The position numbers and the translations under genes were made by a program. This document shows, piece after piece, positions 1 through 5,381 of a stretch of 5,381 nucleotides of DNA. Below the pieces are notes generated by a model that did not search any database, was not told the DNA's origin, and saw only the letters and a list, made by a program, of their open reading frames with translations. Numbering within the stretch: position 1 is the stretch's first letter; every line of letters starts with the position of its first letter. This DNA is from Rhodospirillaceae bacterium (GTDB lineage Bacteria > Pseudomonadota > Alphaproteobacteria > Micavibrionales > Micavibrionaceae), in assembly GCA_003452275.1 (NCBI GenBank), contig DMIT01000169.1, forward strand, positions 1 through 5,381, given 5' to 3'.

Positions 1-621
1 GATGTGGTCGCGCCGATCAGCCAGCCATTGTCGATGACCGGCGGGGTTGTTGGTTTGACGGGAAATCTTGCCCCCGATGGGGCCATCGTCAAAATCGCGG
101 GCATGGAAACATTGACCTTTGAAGGCATCGCCAGATGTTTCGACAGCGAGCAAGCCTGTTTCGATGCCGTTCAAAAACGTGACTATCAGGAAGGCGATGT
201 GCTGGTCATCCGGTACGAAGGGCCAAAAGGCGGCCCGGGAATGCGCGAAATGTTGTCCACGACCGGCGCGTTATACGGGCAGGGGATGGGCGGCAAAGTC
301 GCTTTGATTACCGACGGACGTTTTTCCGGTGGGACGCGCGGTTTCTGTATCGGGCATGTGGGGCCCGAAGCCGCAGTCGGCGGGCCGATTGCCTTGTTGA
401 AAGACGGAGATAAAATCCGTATTGATGCCGAGCGTGGCACGCTGGATGTTTTGCTCTCCGACGAAGAATTGGCCCTGCGCCGCAAGGCATGGGTGCCGCG
501 CGAGACGATGTATCAATCAGGGGCCATCTGGAAATTTGCGCAACTGGTGGGGCCTGCCCGCAAAGGCGCAGTTACCCATCCCGGCGCCAAGGCGGAAAAA
601 CACATATTTGCGGATTTATAG
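1..621 (+). CDS. ilvD: Dihydroxy-acid dehydratase, C-terminal part (5' end outside window)
   Basis: IlvD dehydrates 2,3-dihydroxy-isovalerate and 2,3-dihydroxy-3-methylvalerate to the 2-keto acids in cytoplasmic valine, isoleucine and leucine synthesis, using an Fe-S cluster and Mg2+. The frame is open from base 1, so this is 206 residues of a protein usually around 560-615 long; the cluster-binding N-terminal part lies off the window. Counting from base 1, visible family motifs are [11 protein letters not shown] (21-31), [14 protein letters not shown] (72-85; its Glu is a metal ligand in family structures) and the second IlvD/Edd signature [12 protein letters not shown] (101-112), whose Ser is the proposed catalytic base, followed by [16 protein letters not shown]. 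These favour IlvD over the related phosphogluconate dehydratase Edd, although sugar-acid dehydratases of the same family cannot be fully excluded from this part alone. The reading frame is intact to TAG, and ldtD starts at the next base. Confidence 0.95.
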   Translation, partial: DVVAPISQPLSMTGGVVGLTGNLAPDGAIVKIAGMETLTFEGIARCFDSEQACFDAVQKRDYQEGDVLVIRYEGPKGGPGMREMLSTTGALYGQGMGGKVALITDGRFSGGTRGFCIGHVGPEAAVGGPIALLKDGDKIRIDAERGTLDVLLSDEELALRRKAWVPRETMYQSGAIWKFAQLVGPARKGAVTHPGAKAEKHIFADL

Positions 622-2217
622 ATGAAGATATTTTTACAATCGGCAATCGCACTTTCTTTGATCGTGATTGCCATGCCTTTATATGCCGCTGATTTTTCGG
701 TGGCGGTGATTGACGGAAAAAAGATTTCCGGCAGTCAGGCCATTCAAAAATTTTACACCGAACGCAATGGTCAATTTTTATGGGTCAGTGACAATGAATT
801 GACATCGGATGCCAAGGATATCGTCAAAGATATCGGCGATTCATGGAAGCATGGTTTGAACCCGTTAAATTACCATTATAACGACATCACCCAGTATGCG
901 AAGAATGGCGTGCCGAAAGGTCGTGAAACAGAAATAGAAATTTTGTTTTCGGATGCGGTCATTCGTTATGGTCAAGATTTAAGCGGGATGCGCCTGTCTC
1001 CGCGCCTGTTGGGGGAGGACACGACATCATGGTCGCGCGGCGTGGACGGATATTCATTGCTGACCATTTTATCCGAAACAAATAATCGTGACCGTTTTCT
1101 CCGCCAATTATTACCGCAGGACGAAACCTATCAAAGATTATCCGAAGAATTGACCGCGATTGCCGAGGACTTAGCCAAGAATCCAGAAAAGGATTTAAAG
1201 AAATTGAAATATCCCGGTTTGTTGAAACCGGGGATGGTTAATCCGGCCATTGTTACCATTCGCCAAAAACTGGGCGCATCGGGCAAGTCGGATATCTATG
1301 ATGAGAAATTGAAAAAAGATGTCGAAGATTTCCAGTCCCGTCACGGGTTGGCCGCAGATGGTTTGATCGGGCAACGCAGTTTCGATGCCATCAACCAGAC
1401 CCGCACCCAGAAATTGGTGAAGCTGATTGCCAATCTGGAACGCCGCCGGTGGGTGCGCCGCCCGATGCCGTCGCGCTATGTCGTCGTCAATATTCCGCAA
1501 ATGCAGTTGCAGGCGTTCGAAGACAGCAAGGTCGCGTTTGAAATGCCGGTGATTATCGGTCGCGATAGTCGTCCCACCAATAGTTTTGTCGATGAAATCA
1601 TCGGCGTTCGTTTTAACCCCCTGTGGTATGTTCCCGACACCATCAAGACTCAGGATTATTTGCCGGCGCTCCGGAAAGACCCGCGCGCTCTTGATAAGAA
1701 AGGTATCCAGTTCCGCGTGAAGGACGAAAACGGATTCAAAAAAATATCGCCGTCCGACATTGACTGGTCAAAAATCAGCGAACAGGATTTGAAGCATATC
1801 CAGATGTATCAGGATTCAGGAGATGAAAACTCGCTGGGCCTTATTCGTGTGTTGATGCCCAACCAGTATGATATTTATCTGCACGATACCAATGCCCCCG
1901 AATTATTTAAAAAGGATGATCGCGCCTTAAGTTCAGGTTGCGTTCGTATGTCCGAACCCAGCCGCATGGCAAATTTTATCCTCGGAAGCAATCAAGGGTG
2001 GGACAGCAAAAAAATTGAAACTTATATCGCCAGTCATAAGTTGATAGAGGTCAAAGCCGAGCAGCCATTGTCTGTTTACCTGCTCTATTATACCGCGTGG
2101 CTGGATCAAAAAGATCGCGTGATTATTGCAAATGATGTTTACGGAAATGATGCAAAACTTGTCCAAGCTCTTCAAGAGAAAGGAAAAATTCCGTTCGATT
2201 TAAAGATTCTGCGTTAA
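622..2217 (+). CDS. ldtD: Exported L,D-transpeptidase, YcbB/LdtD type
   Basis: The enzyme should form 3-3 (mDAP-mDAP) cross-links in periplasmic peptidoglycan from tetrapeptide donors. The 531-residue product starts with a Sec-type signal (MKIFLQSAIALSLIVIAMPL, likely cleavage after YA at 21-22). Next come an N-terminal scaffold-like region (about 38-190, with QKFYTERNGQFLW), a peptidoglycan-binding domain (about 205-258: VEDFQSRHGLAADGLIG) and a YkuD catalytic domain (about 285-450). The YkuD domain carries His421 in YLHDT, and Cys440 and Arg442 in SSGCVRM; Cys440 is the predicted acyl-accepting nucleophile. The long segment between VRFNPLWYVP and the catalytic motif, and the tail VYLLYYTAWLDQKDRV, are typical of YcbB rather than small YkuD enzymes. 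E. coli LdtD is longer (about 615). The ATG directly follows the ilvD TAG with only a weak GGA seven bases upstream, so translational coupling is likely. This start gives a complete signal peptide. The family assignment is firm; the symbol rests on domain architecture and the mepK neighbour. Confidence 0.93.
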   Translation: MKIFLQSAIALSLIVIAMPLYAADFSVAVIDGKKISGSQAIQKFYTERNGQFLWVSDNELTSDAKDIVKDIGDSWKHGLNPLNYHYNDITQYAKNGVPKGRETEIEILFSDAVIRYGQDLSGMRLSPRLLGEDTTSWSRGVDGYSLLTILSETNNRDRFLRQLLPQDETYQRLSEELTAIAEDLAKNPEKDLKKLKYPGLLKPGMVNPAIVTIRQKLGASGKSDIYDEKLKKDVEDFQSRHGLAADGLIGQRSFDAINQTRTQKLVKLIANLERRRWVRRPMPSRYVVVNIPQMQLQAFEDSKVAFEMPVIIGRDSRPTNSFVDEIIGVRFNPLWYVPDTIKTQDYLPALRKDPRALDKKGIQFRVKDENGFKKISPSDIDWSKISEQDLKHIQMYQDSGDENSLGLIRVLMPNQYDIYLHDTNAPELFKKDDRALSSGCVRMSEPSRMANFILGSNQGWDSKKIETYIASHKLIEVKAEQPLSVYLLYYTAWLDQKDRVIIANDVYGNDAKLVQALQEKGKIPFDLKILR

Positions 2218-2219
2218 AC

Positions 2220-2248
2220 TTGATCTTTAAAACGGTTTTTAGTAAAAT
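2220..2248 (+). promoter_or_regulatory. Candidate sigma-70 promoter upstream of mepK, palindrome in the spacer
   Basis: TTGATC (2220-2225) and TAAAAT (2243-2248) are separated by 17 bases. They match the -35 consensus at four of six positions and the -10 consensus at five of six. The spacer contains AAAAC-G-GTTTT (2229-2239), a near-perfect dyad where a repressor or activator could bind. The site begins three bases after the ldtD stop, so it would drive mepK and the downstream membrane-protein gene with a leader of about 115 bases. This is inferred from sequence only; the region is AT-rich, so chance matches are possible. Confidence 0.45.
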
Positions 2249-2257
2249 AGAATTATC

Positions 2258-2285
2258 AGGATATTTCTTATATCCTATTTTTATT
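2258..2285 (+). terminator. Candidate intrinsic terminator after ldtD
   Basis: AGGATAT (2258-2264) and ATATCCT (2270-2276) form a perfect 7-bp stem around a 5-base TTCTT loop, followed by ATTTTTATT. The shape is that of a Rho-independent terminator, but the stem has only two G-C pairs, so it may be leaky. It lies 40 bases after the ldtD stop and downstream of the first promoter-like sequence, so it could either end the ilvD-ldtD message or attenuate transcripts from that promoter. Confidence 0.45.
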
Positions 2286-2289
2286 ACCT

Positions 2290-2317
2290 TTGACCTGCCG
2301 GTTAATTTTGCTAATAA
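2290..2317 (+). promoter_or_regulatory. Second candidate promoter upstream of mepK
   Basis: TTGACC (2290-2295) matches the -35 consensus at five of six positions. Sixteen bases later TAATAA (2312-2317) is a poor -10 element. It lies after the terminator-like hairpin, so transcripts starting here would escape it and carry a leader of about 45 bases. Alphaproteobacterial promoters often keep a strong TTGAC box with a variable -10, so the site is plausible but unproven. Confidence 0.3.
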
Positions 2318-2325
2318 ATAACTCC

Positions 2326-2357
2326 GCGTGCTTCTGGGTTTTGGGAGACGCTCTTTT
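2326..2357 (+). promoter_or_regulatory. Leader hairpin with T-rich tail just upstream of mepK
   Basis: GCGT (2326-2329) pairs with ACGC (2348-2351). After a bulged G2330, CTTCT (2331-2335) pairs with GGGAG (2343-2347) using two G-U pairs, leaving a seven-base GGGTTTT loop. TCTTTT follows directly, and the mepK ribosome binding site begins ten bases after the stem. It could act as an attenuator, a weak terminator or an element that shapes access to the ribosome binding site. No known riboswitch or leader-peptide pattern is recognised. Confidence 0.3.
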
Positions 2358-2360
2358 AAT

Positions 2361-2366
2361 AAGGTG
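2361..2366 (+). promoter_or_regulatory. Ribosome binding site of mepK
   Basis: AAGGTG lies four bases before the ATG at 2371 and is the clearest Shine-Dalgarno sequence in the window. It supports that start over the in-frame ATG at 2383. Confidence 0.6.
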
Positions 2367-2370
2367 ATTC

Positions 2371-2946
2371 ATGTCTTTTAAAATGTCTGACTGCGATGCT
2401 TTGTTAAGCCGCCGCAGTGTCCTGATGGGCGGTCTTACGCTCTCAATGTCTGCTTTGATCTCGGTAAGTGCTTTTAAACCTGCCATGGCAATGGCCGGTA
2501 CGGGAACATATAGCGTTTCTTTCAACAACCAGCGTTCCGGCGAGACATTCTCCGGCGTTTATCGGGTGGGTAACAAATATCTGCCGCAGGCATTCGAACG
2601 CATCAACTATGTGATGCGCGATGTCCGCGAAGACGAAATTTTCCCGATGGATCCACGCGTCATCGATATTATCTCGCTGGTTCATAAATATCTGAAAACG
2701 GATGAACCATATACTTTGCTGTCCGGTTACCGTTCCCCGCATACCAATGCGGCCCTGCGGTCGAACAGCGAAGGGGTCGCCAAACGGTCACTGCATATGT
2801 CCGGTCAGGCAATTGACGTGCGTCTGGGCGAAATCAGCGCGCAAAATATCCGTCAGGCCGCGGTGAAACTGGCGGCAGGCGGAGTTGGGTATTATCCACG
2901 CAGCGGATTCGTGCATATGGATTCCGGTGCATTCAGAACCTGGTAA
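2371..2946 (+). CDS. mepK: Tat-exported DUF882/M15-type murein endopeptidase, MepK (YcbK) family
   Basis: The family member MepK of E. coli is a zinc-dependent periplasmic peptidase that cleaves peptidoglycan cross-links, with a preference for the 3-3 (mDAP-mDAP) links made by L,D-transpeptidases. The 191-residue product has a twin-arginine signal: SRRSVLMGG (13-21), a hydrophobic stretch to about 34, and likely cleavage after AMA (38-40) or two residues later. The catalytic domain (about 72-191) contains LSGYRSPHTNAALR (117-130), SLHMSGQAIDVRL (140-152) and GGVGYYPRSGFVHMDSGAFRTW's core (170-184). The predicted zinc ligands are His142, Asp149 and His182. Length is near that of E. coli YcbK (182). 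The ATG is chosen for its good ribosome binding site and complete Tat signal. It lies 153 bp after ldtD, and its end probably overlaps the start of the next gene. Fold and family are firm; cleavage specificity is inferred from the family and from the ldtD neighbour. Confidence 0.9.
   Translation: MSFKMSDCDALLSRRSVLMGGLTLSMSALISVSAFKPAMAMAGTGTYSVSFNNQRSGETFSGVYRVGNKYLPQAFERINYVMRDVREDEIFPMDPRVIDIISLVHKYLKTDEPYTLLSGYRSPHTNAALRSNSEGVAKRSLHMSGQAIDVRLGEISAQNIRQAAVKLAAGGVGYYPRSGFVHMDSGAFRTW
2918..2921 (+). promoter_or_regulatory. Possible ribosome binding site for the O-antigen ligase-family gene, inside mepK
   Basis: TGGA ends five bases before an in-frame GTG at 2927. The competing TTG at 2954 has only GG (2942-2943) ten bases upstream. 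This weakly favours the GTG start and a 20-base overlap with mepK. Confidence 0.3.
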
Positions 2947-4762
2947 TTTTGCCTTGCCTAAAATTTTTATAAAATCCACATTGATTTCCGCCTTGTGGCT
3001 TTTATCTTTTCTGGGATCATTTTTCTTTTTCCCGTTGTCCGATTCCGTACAGACTGCCGCCGTGGTGACGATGCTGTTATCGTTGGTCGGCTATGTTGCC
3101 GGTAGGGGAGAACGGACATTCAACTATACGCCGCTGAGCCTCCTGATGATTTTGTTATGGGGGGTGACGGCTATCAGTGTGATGTGTAGCGAGGTGCCGT
3201 TCATATCGCTGACATATTTCTTTTTCTTCAGCGTATTCCCGTTGACGTTCCTGTTATTCAGTTTTGAGAAACCCGCCGGTTTATTCAAACCTATCCGCTG
3301 GATCACTTTATTGTTGGGGGGCGGCAGTCTGGTTCAATTTTATGTGATGCCGCACATGCTGAAATTCGGAGGGACGCATTGGCCGCTTGCCGATAATAAT
3401 TCTCTGGCGGTTATTCTGGCGGTCGGTGTGGTGTTGTGTATCGGTGAAGCTTTGCGCGGTGGAAAGGACACATATTACCACATCGCGGCGGCAGTGATAT
3501 TGTTGGCAGGTATCATGAGCACGGGGGGAACGGCGGTATTTTTCGGGTTGTTTCTGGTGCTGGGGGTATTTACCTGGCTGGTCAGGCCGCCGATGTTCAA
3601 ACCTGTCGGCATTTTTATCGGGGCGGCGTTAATGTTGATGCTGGTCATGTATCCATCGCAATTAAGCCTGTATCATTTCTTCCAAAGCTGGTCAGGCACC
3701 GTCCATATTTTTGTTGAGGGTGGCCTGAACGAGACGAATAATGTGAGCGGCAGTCGCCTGATGATCTGGGAGTCTACTTTTGAAATTTTCAAACGCCATG
3801 TAGGAACAGGGACGGGCATCGGCACATTCTTTCTTTATTATCCCGAATTCAGAGATTTCAATGACAATAGCGCCGGATTCATGGCGCATAATGATCTGCT
3901 ACAGATTGCCGTAGAGACGGGATTTATGGGCCCTGTGCTGGCTTTGTGCATCATCGGTTATGTGTCCTATGGCACCTTCGTAATGTTACGCCGATCCGTA
4001 ACTGTTGATGACCGGTTGAAGGTGATGATTCCGTTTGCCGCATTCGGCCTGATTATCGGACATAGTCTGGTCAATTTTAATATGTATGTTTTGCCGACAT
4101 TGATGCTGACGGGTATTTTTCTGGCGGCATGGAATGCGCAATCTTTGCCAAGGGAAATGAAAATGGCAGGAACAAAAACAGTGCGTGAGGCTGTTTGCTT
4201 TACTGTACTGATGCTGGCCTGCGTTCCTTTATGGGGATGTTATTTAAGCGAATATTACACCAGCCGCGCCACCGATGCTTTGGCCGAGGGGCGCATTCAA
4301 GGATTCTCCGATGATCTGAACAGGGCGGACAGATGGGGGGCGGGTCAGAATAGTCGTGCTGTTTTACAGGCCGCTAAATTCGCATCGGCCACCGAGCATG
4401 ATGACCGCGCCTTGGTTTTGCTTGACCGCGAGCAAAATCTGAATCCGCGATTGGTGCAAATTTATGTGGAGCGGGCCAGAATATGGGGCATCCATGACCC
4501 CGCTAAGGGATTGGCAGAGGCACAGAAAGCATTGCAGATGGATAACGGGTCGATTGCCGCGCGCATGGTGATTGCCGATTGTCTGGAACGAATGAATCAA
4601 CCGCAGGAAGCGTATAATGTTTTAAAAGAAGGGCTAAAAGGTTATTTGCGCGTGCGCGACCAGTGGCCTTATCTGAACCTGATGGCTGCAAAATCTTTGC
4701 AATATGGGGATATGAAGACCAACCGCGAAGCTTTATTGCGTTTGCGGAATTTAGGGTATTAA
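2927..4762 (+). CDS. O-antigen ligase/polymerase-family membrane protein with C-terminal TPR-like domain
   Basis: Proteins of the Wzy_C/WaaL superfamily transfer or polymerise undecaprenyl-linked glycans at the periplasmic face of the inner membrane. From GTG 2927 the product has 611 residues, with roughly 12 hydrophobic segments between residues 19 and 440. A large loop (about 244-332) contains the family-typical R277-LMIW, a Gly-rich GTGTGIGTFF and GFMAHNDLLQIAVETG with His321. In WaaL an Arg and a His in this loop are essential, with comparable spacing. The soluble tail (about 440-611) is rich in Ala-containing helix pairs (DPAKGLAEAQKALQMD, NQPQEAYNVLKEGL) resembling TPR repeats. No ATG lies upstream of the first membrane segment, so the start must be GTG 2927 or TTG 2954 (602 residues, seven bases after the mepK stop); a TTG at 2885 would overlap mepK by 62 bases and is unlikely. 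Ligase, Wzy polymerase and protein O-glycosyltransferase cannot be told apart here. Overlap or near-contact with mepK implies co-transcription. Confidence 0.85.
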   Translation: MHSEPGNFALPKIFIKSTLISALWLLSFLGSFFFFPLSDSVQTAAVVTMLLSLVGYVAGRGERTFNYTPLSLLMILLWGVTAISVMCSEVPFISLTYFFFFSVFPLTFLLFSFEKPAGLFKPIRWITLLLGGGSLVQFYVMPHMLKFGGTHWPLADNNSLAVILAVGVVLCIGEALRGGKDTYYHIAAAVILLAGIMSTGGTAVFFGLFLVLGVFTWLVRPPMFKPVGIFIGAALMLMLVMYPSQLSLYHFFQSWSGTVHIFVEGGLNETNNVSGSRLMIWESTFEIFKRHVGTGTGIGTFFLYYPEFRDFNDNSAGFMAHNDLLQIAVETGFMGPVLALCIIGYVSYGTFVMLRRSVTVDDRLKVMIPFAAFGLIIGHSLVNFNMYVLPTLMLTGIFLAAWNAQSLPREMKMAGTKTVREAVCFTVLMLACVPLWGCYLSEYYTSRATDALAEGRIQGFSDDLNRADRWGAGQNSRAVLQAAKFASATEHDDRALVLLDREQNLNPRLVQIYVERARIWGIHDPAKGLAEAQKALQMDNGSIAARMVIADCLERMNQPQEAYNVLKEGLKGYLRVRDQWPYLNLMAAKSLQYGDMKTNREALLRLRNLGY

Positions 4763-4770
4763 AAAAGTGA

Positions 4771-4793
4771 TTGATCTCTTGAAAACGCGTTTT
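4771..4793 (+). repeat. Second copy of a TTGATCT...AAAACG(C)GTTTT motif, with a 12-bp palindrome
   Basis: TTGATCT (4771-4777), four bases, then the perfect palindrome AAAACGCGTTTT (4782-4793), nine bases after the preceding stop. The stretch at 2220-2239, three bases after the ldtD stop, is alike: TTGATCT, two bases, then AAAACGGTTTT. The two differ by small indels. The first copy has a good -10 box (TAAAAT) 17 bases after TTGATC; here the matching position reads GGGGAT, so promoter function is doubtful. The whole 71-bp gap before recO (4763-4833) holds no convincing hairpin terminator, so transcription may run on into recO. The motif could be a regulator site or a chance AT-rich match. Confidence 0.35.
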
Positions 4794-4833
4794 GGGGATA
4801 GAAACTGCGCAGCTCTCGTGGCATAGTTCCATC

Positions 4834-5381
4834 ATGGAACACTGGACGGATCAAGGCATTATTCTGGCGGCCCGCGCCCATGGCGAGAGCGGGGCGGTGG
4901 TTTCCGTTTTGACCAAAGATCATGGGCGACATAACGGCTATGTCTATGGTGCCAAATCATCGAAAATGCGCGGCAATCTGGAGCCGGGAACATGGATCGA
5001 GGTGGACTGGCAATCCCGCGTGTCCGACCAGCTGGGAAATTTCAAATTTGAACAAGGCAAAAACTCTGCGGCACTGGTGATGGATGATCCTTTGAAGCTT
5101 GCGGCGCTGCTGTCCGCCTGTGCGCTATGTGATGCGGCTTTACCTGAACGCGAGGGGCATTCGGGTTTGTATCACGGGATGATGGCGTTGATGGATACGT
5201 TACAAACCGAAGTTTGGGCGCAGGCCTATATCTTGTGGGAACTGGCTTTCTTAAAAGAATTGGGTTTCGGGCTGGATTTAACCCGTTGCGTGGCAAACGG
5301 CGATGCACGTACCTTAACCTATGTCAGCCCTAAATCGGGTTGCGCCGTATCGTTAAAAGAGGGCTATCCTTACAAGGATAA
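4834..5381 (+). CDS. recO: DNA repair protein RecO, N-terminal part (3' end outside window)
   Basis: RecO binds single-stranded DNA and SSB and, with RecR, loads RecA onto SSB-coated DNA in the RecFOR gap-repair pathway. The frame from ATG 4834 stays open to the right edge (182 full codons of a protein usually about 230-260 long). The start MEHWTDQGIILAARAHGE matches the RecO N-terminal OB-fold, followed by LTKDHGRHNGYVYGAKS (26-42) and LEPGTWIEVDW (49-59). The helical part holds LLSACALCDAALPERE (92-107) and WELAFLKELGFGLDLTRC (135-152), then YVSPKSG (163-169). Cys152 and Cys170 are present, but not the paired CxxC motifs of zinc-finger RecO proteins. The ATG fits the family N-terminus exactly, although no good ribosome binding site precedes it. 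It is 71 bp after the membrane-protein gene, on the same strand, without a clear terminator between. Identification rests on motif recall and is strong. Confidence 0.92.
   Translation, partial: MEHWTDQGIILAARAHGESGAVVSVLTKDHGRHNGYVYGAKSSKMRGNLEPGTWIEVDWQSRVSDQLGNFKFEQGKNSAALVMDDPLKLAALLSACALCDAALPEREGHSGLYHGMMALMDTLQTEVWAQAYILWELAFLKELGFGLDLTRCVANGDARTLTYVSPKSGCAVSLKEGYPYKD

Noticed and set aside
186..516. Several overlapping minus-strand open frames in ilvD
   Set aside because: They lie antisense to conserved IlvD motifs and have no family features of their own.
2268..2528. Minus-strand open frame of 86 codons across the ldtD-mepK gap
   Set aside because: It runs antisense through the mepK Tat signal region, shows no recognisable motif, and mepK is strongly supported by family motifs.
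4782..4793. AAAACGCGTTTT as an intrinsic terminator of the membrane-protein gene
   Set aside because: The palindrome has no room for a loop with a stable stem, and no separate T-tract follows it.
4778..4807. CTTGAAA resembling a heat-shock (sigma-32) -35 box before recO
   Set aside because: No CCCCAT-type or other suitable -10 element follows at the required distance.
4503..4835. Minus-strand open frame of 110 codons covering the gap before recO
   Set aside because: It is antisense to the TPR-like tail of the membrane protein, shows no domain, and is low-complexity near its end; it looks like a shadow frame.
5042..5308. Minus-strand open frame of 88 codons inside recO
   Set aside because: Arg/Pro-rich antisense shadow of a clear RecO reading frame.
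1..5381. tRNA, rRNA, CRISPR, insertion sequence, integrase or phage features
   Set aside because: None seen: coding genes fill nearly the whole window, no regularly spaced repeats occur, and no transposase or integrase motif is present.

Overview
The window looks like ordinary chromosome from a Gram-negative bacterium, most likely an alphaproteobacterium of moderate GC content. The evidence is the RecO N-terminus (MEHWTDQGI at the start, then ELGFGLDLTRC and YVSPKSG), which resembles alphaproteobacterial RecO, and a Tat-exported DUF882/M15-type peptidase. A Micavibrio-like or Rhodospirillales-like lineage is possible, but the sequence alone does not settle this. All five genes are on the + strand. 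No RNA gene, insertion sequence, CRISPR array or phage gene was seen.

Layout: (1) 1-621 is the C-terminal third of dihydroxy-acid dehydratase IlvD, cut by the left edge. (2) 622-2217 is a complete exported L,D-transpeptidase of the YcbB/LdtD type, whose ATG follows the ilvD stop codon with no gap. (3) 2218-2370 is a 153-bp regulatory gap with two promoter-like sequences and two hairpins followed by T-rich tracts. (4) 2371-2946 is a Tat-exported DUF882 peptidase of the MepK (YcbK) type. (5) About 2927-4762 is a polytopic membrane protein of the O-antigen ligase/polymerase family with a C-terminal TPR-like domain; its start is not ATG and probably lies inside the end of mepK. (6) 4763-4833 is a short gap with a 12-bp palindrome and no clear terminator. 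(7) 4834 to the right edge is the N-terminal part of the DNA-repair protein RecO.

The central three genes form a cell-envelope block. In E. coli, LdtD makes 3-3 (mDAP-mDAP) peptidoglycan cross-links and MepK cleaves them, and their genes are neighbours there too. Here the pair is followed by a probable surface-glycan ligase or polymerase. The flanking genes ilvD and recO are unrelated housekeeping genes.

I see no clearly new system. The most notable points are the synthase/hydrolase pairing with a TPR-bearing glycan enzyme, the non-ATG start, and a similar TTGATCT...AAAACG(C)GTTTT motif just downstream of two different stop codons. In the first copy that motif forms the -35 box and spacer of a good promoter.
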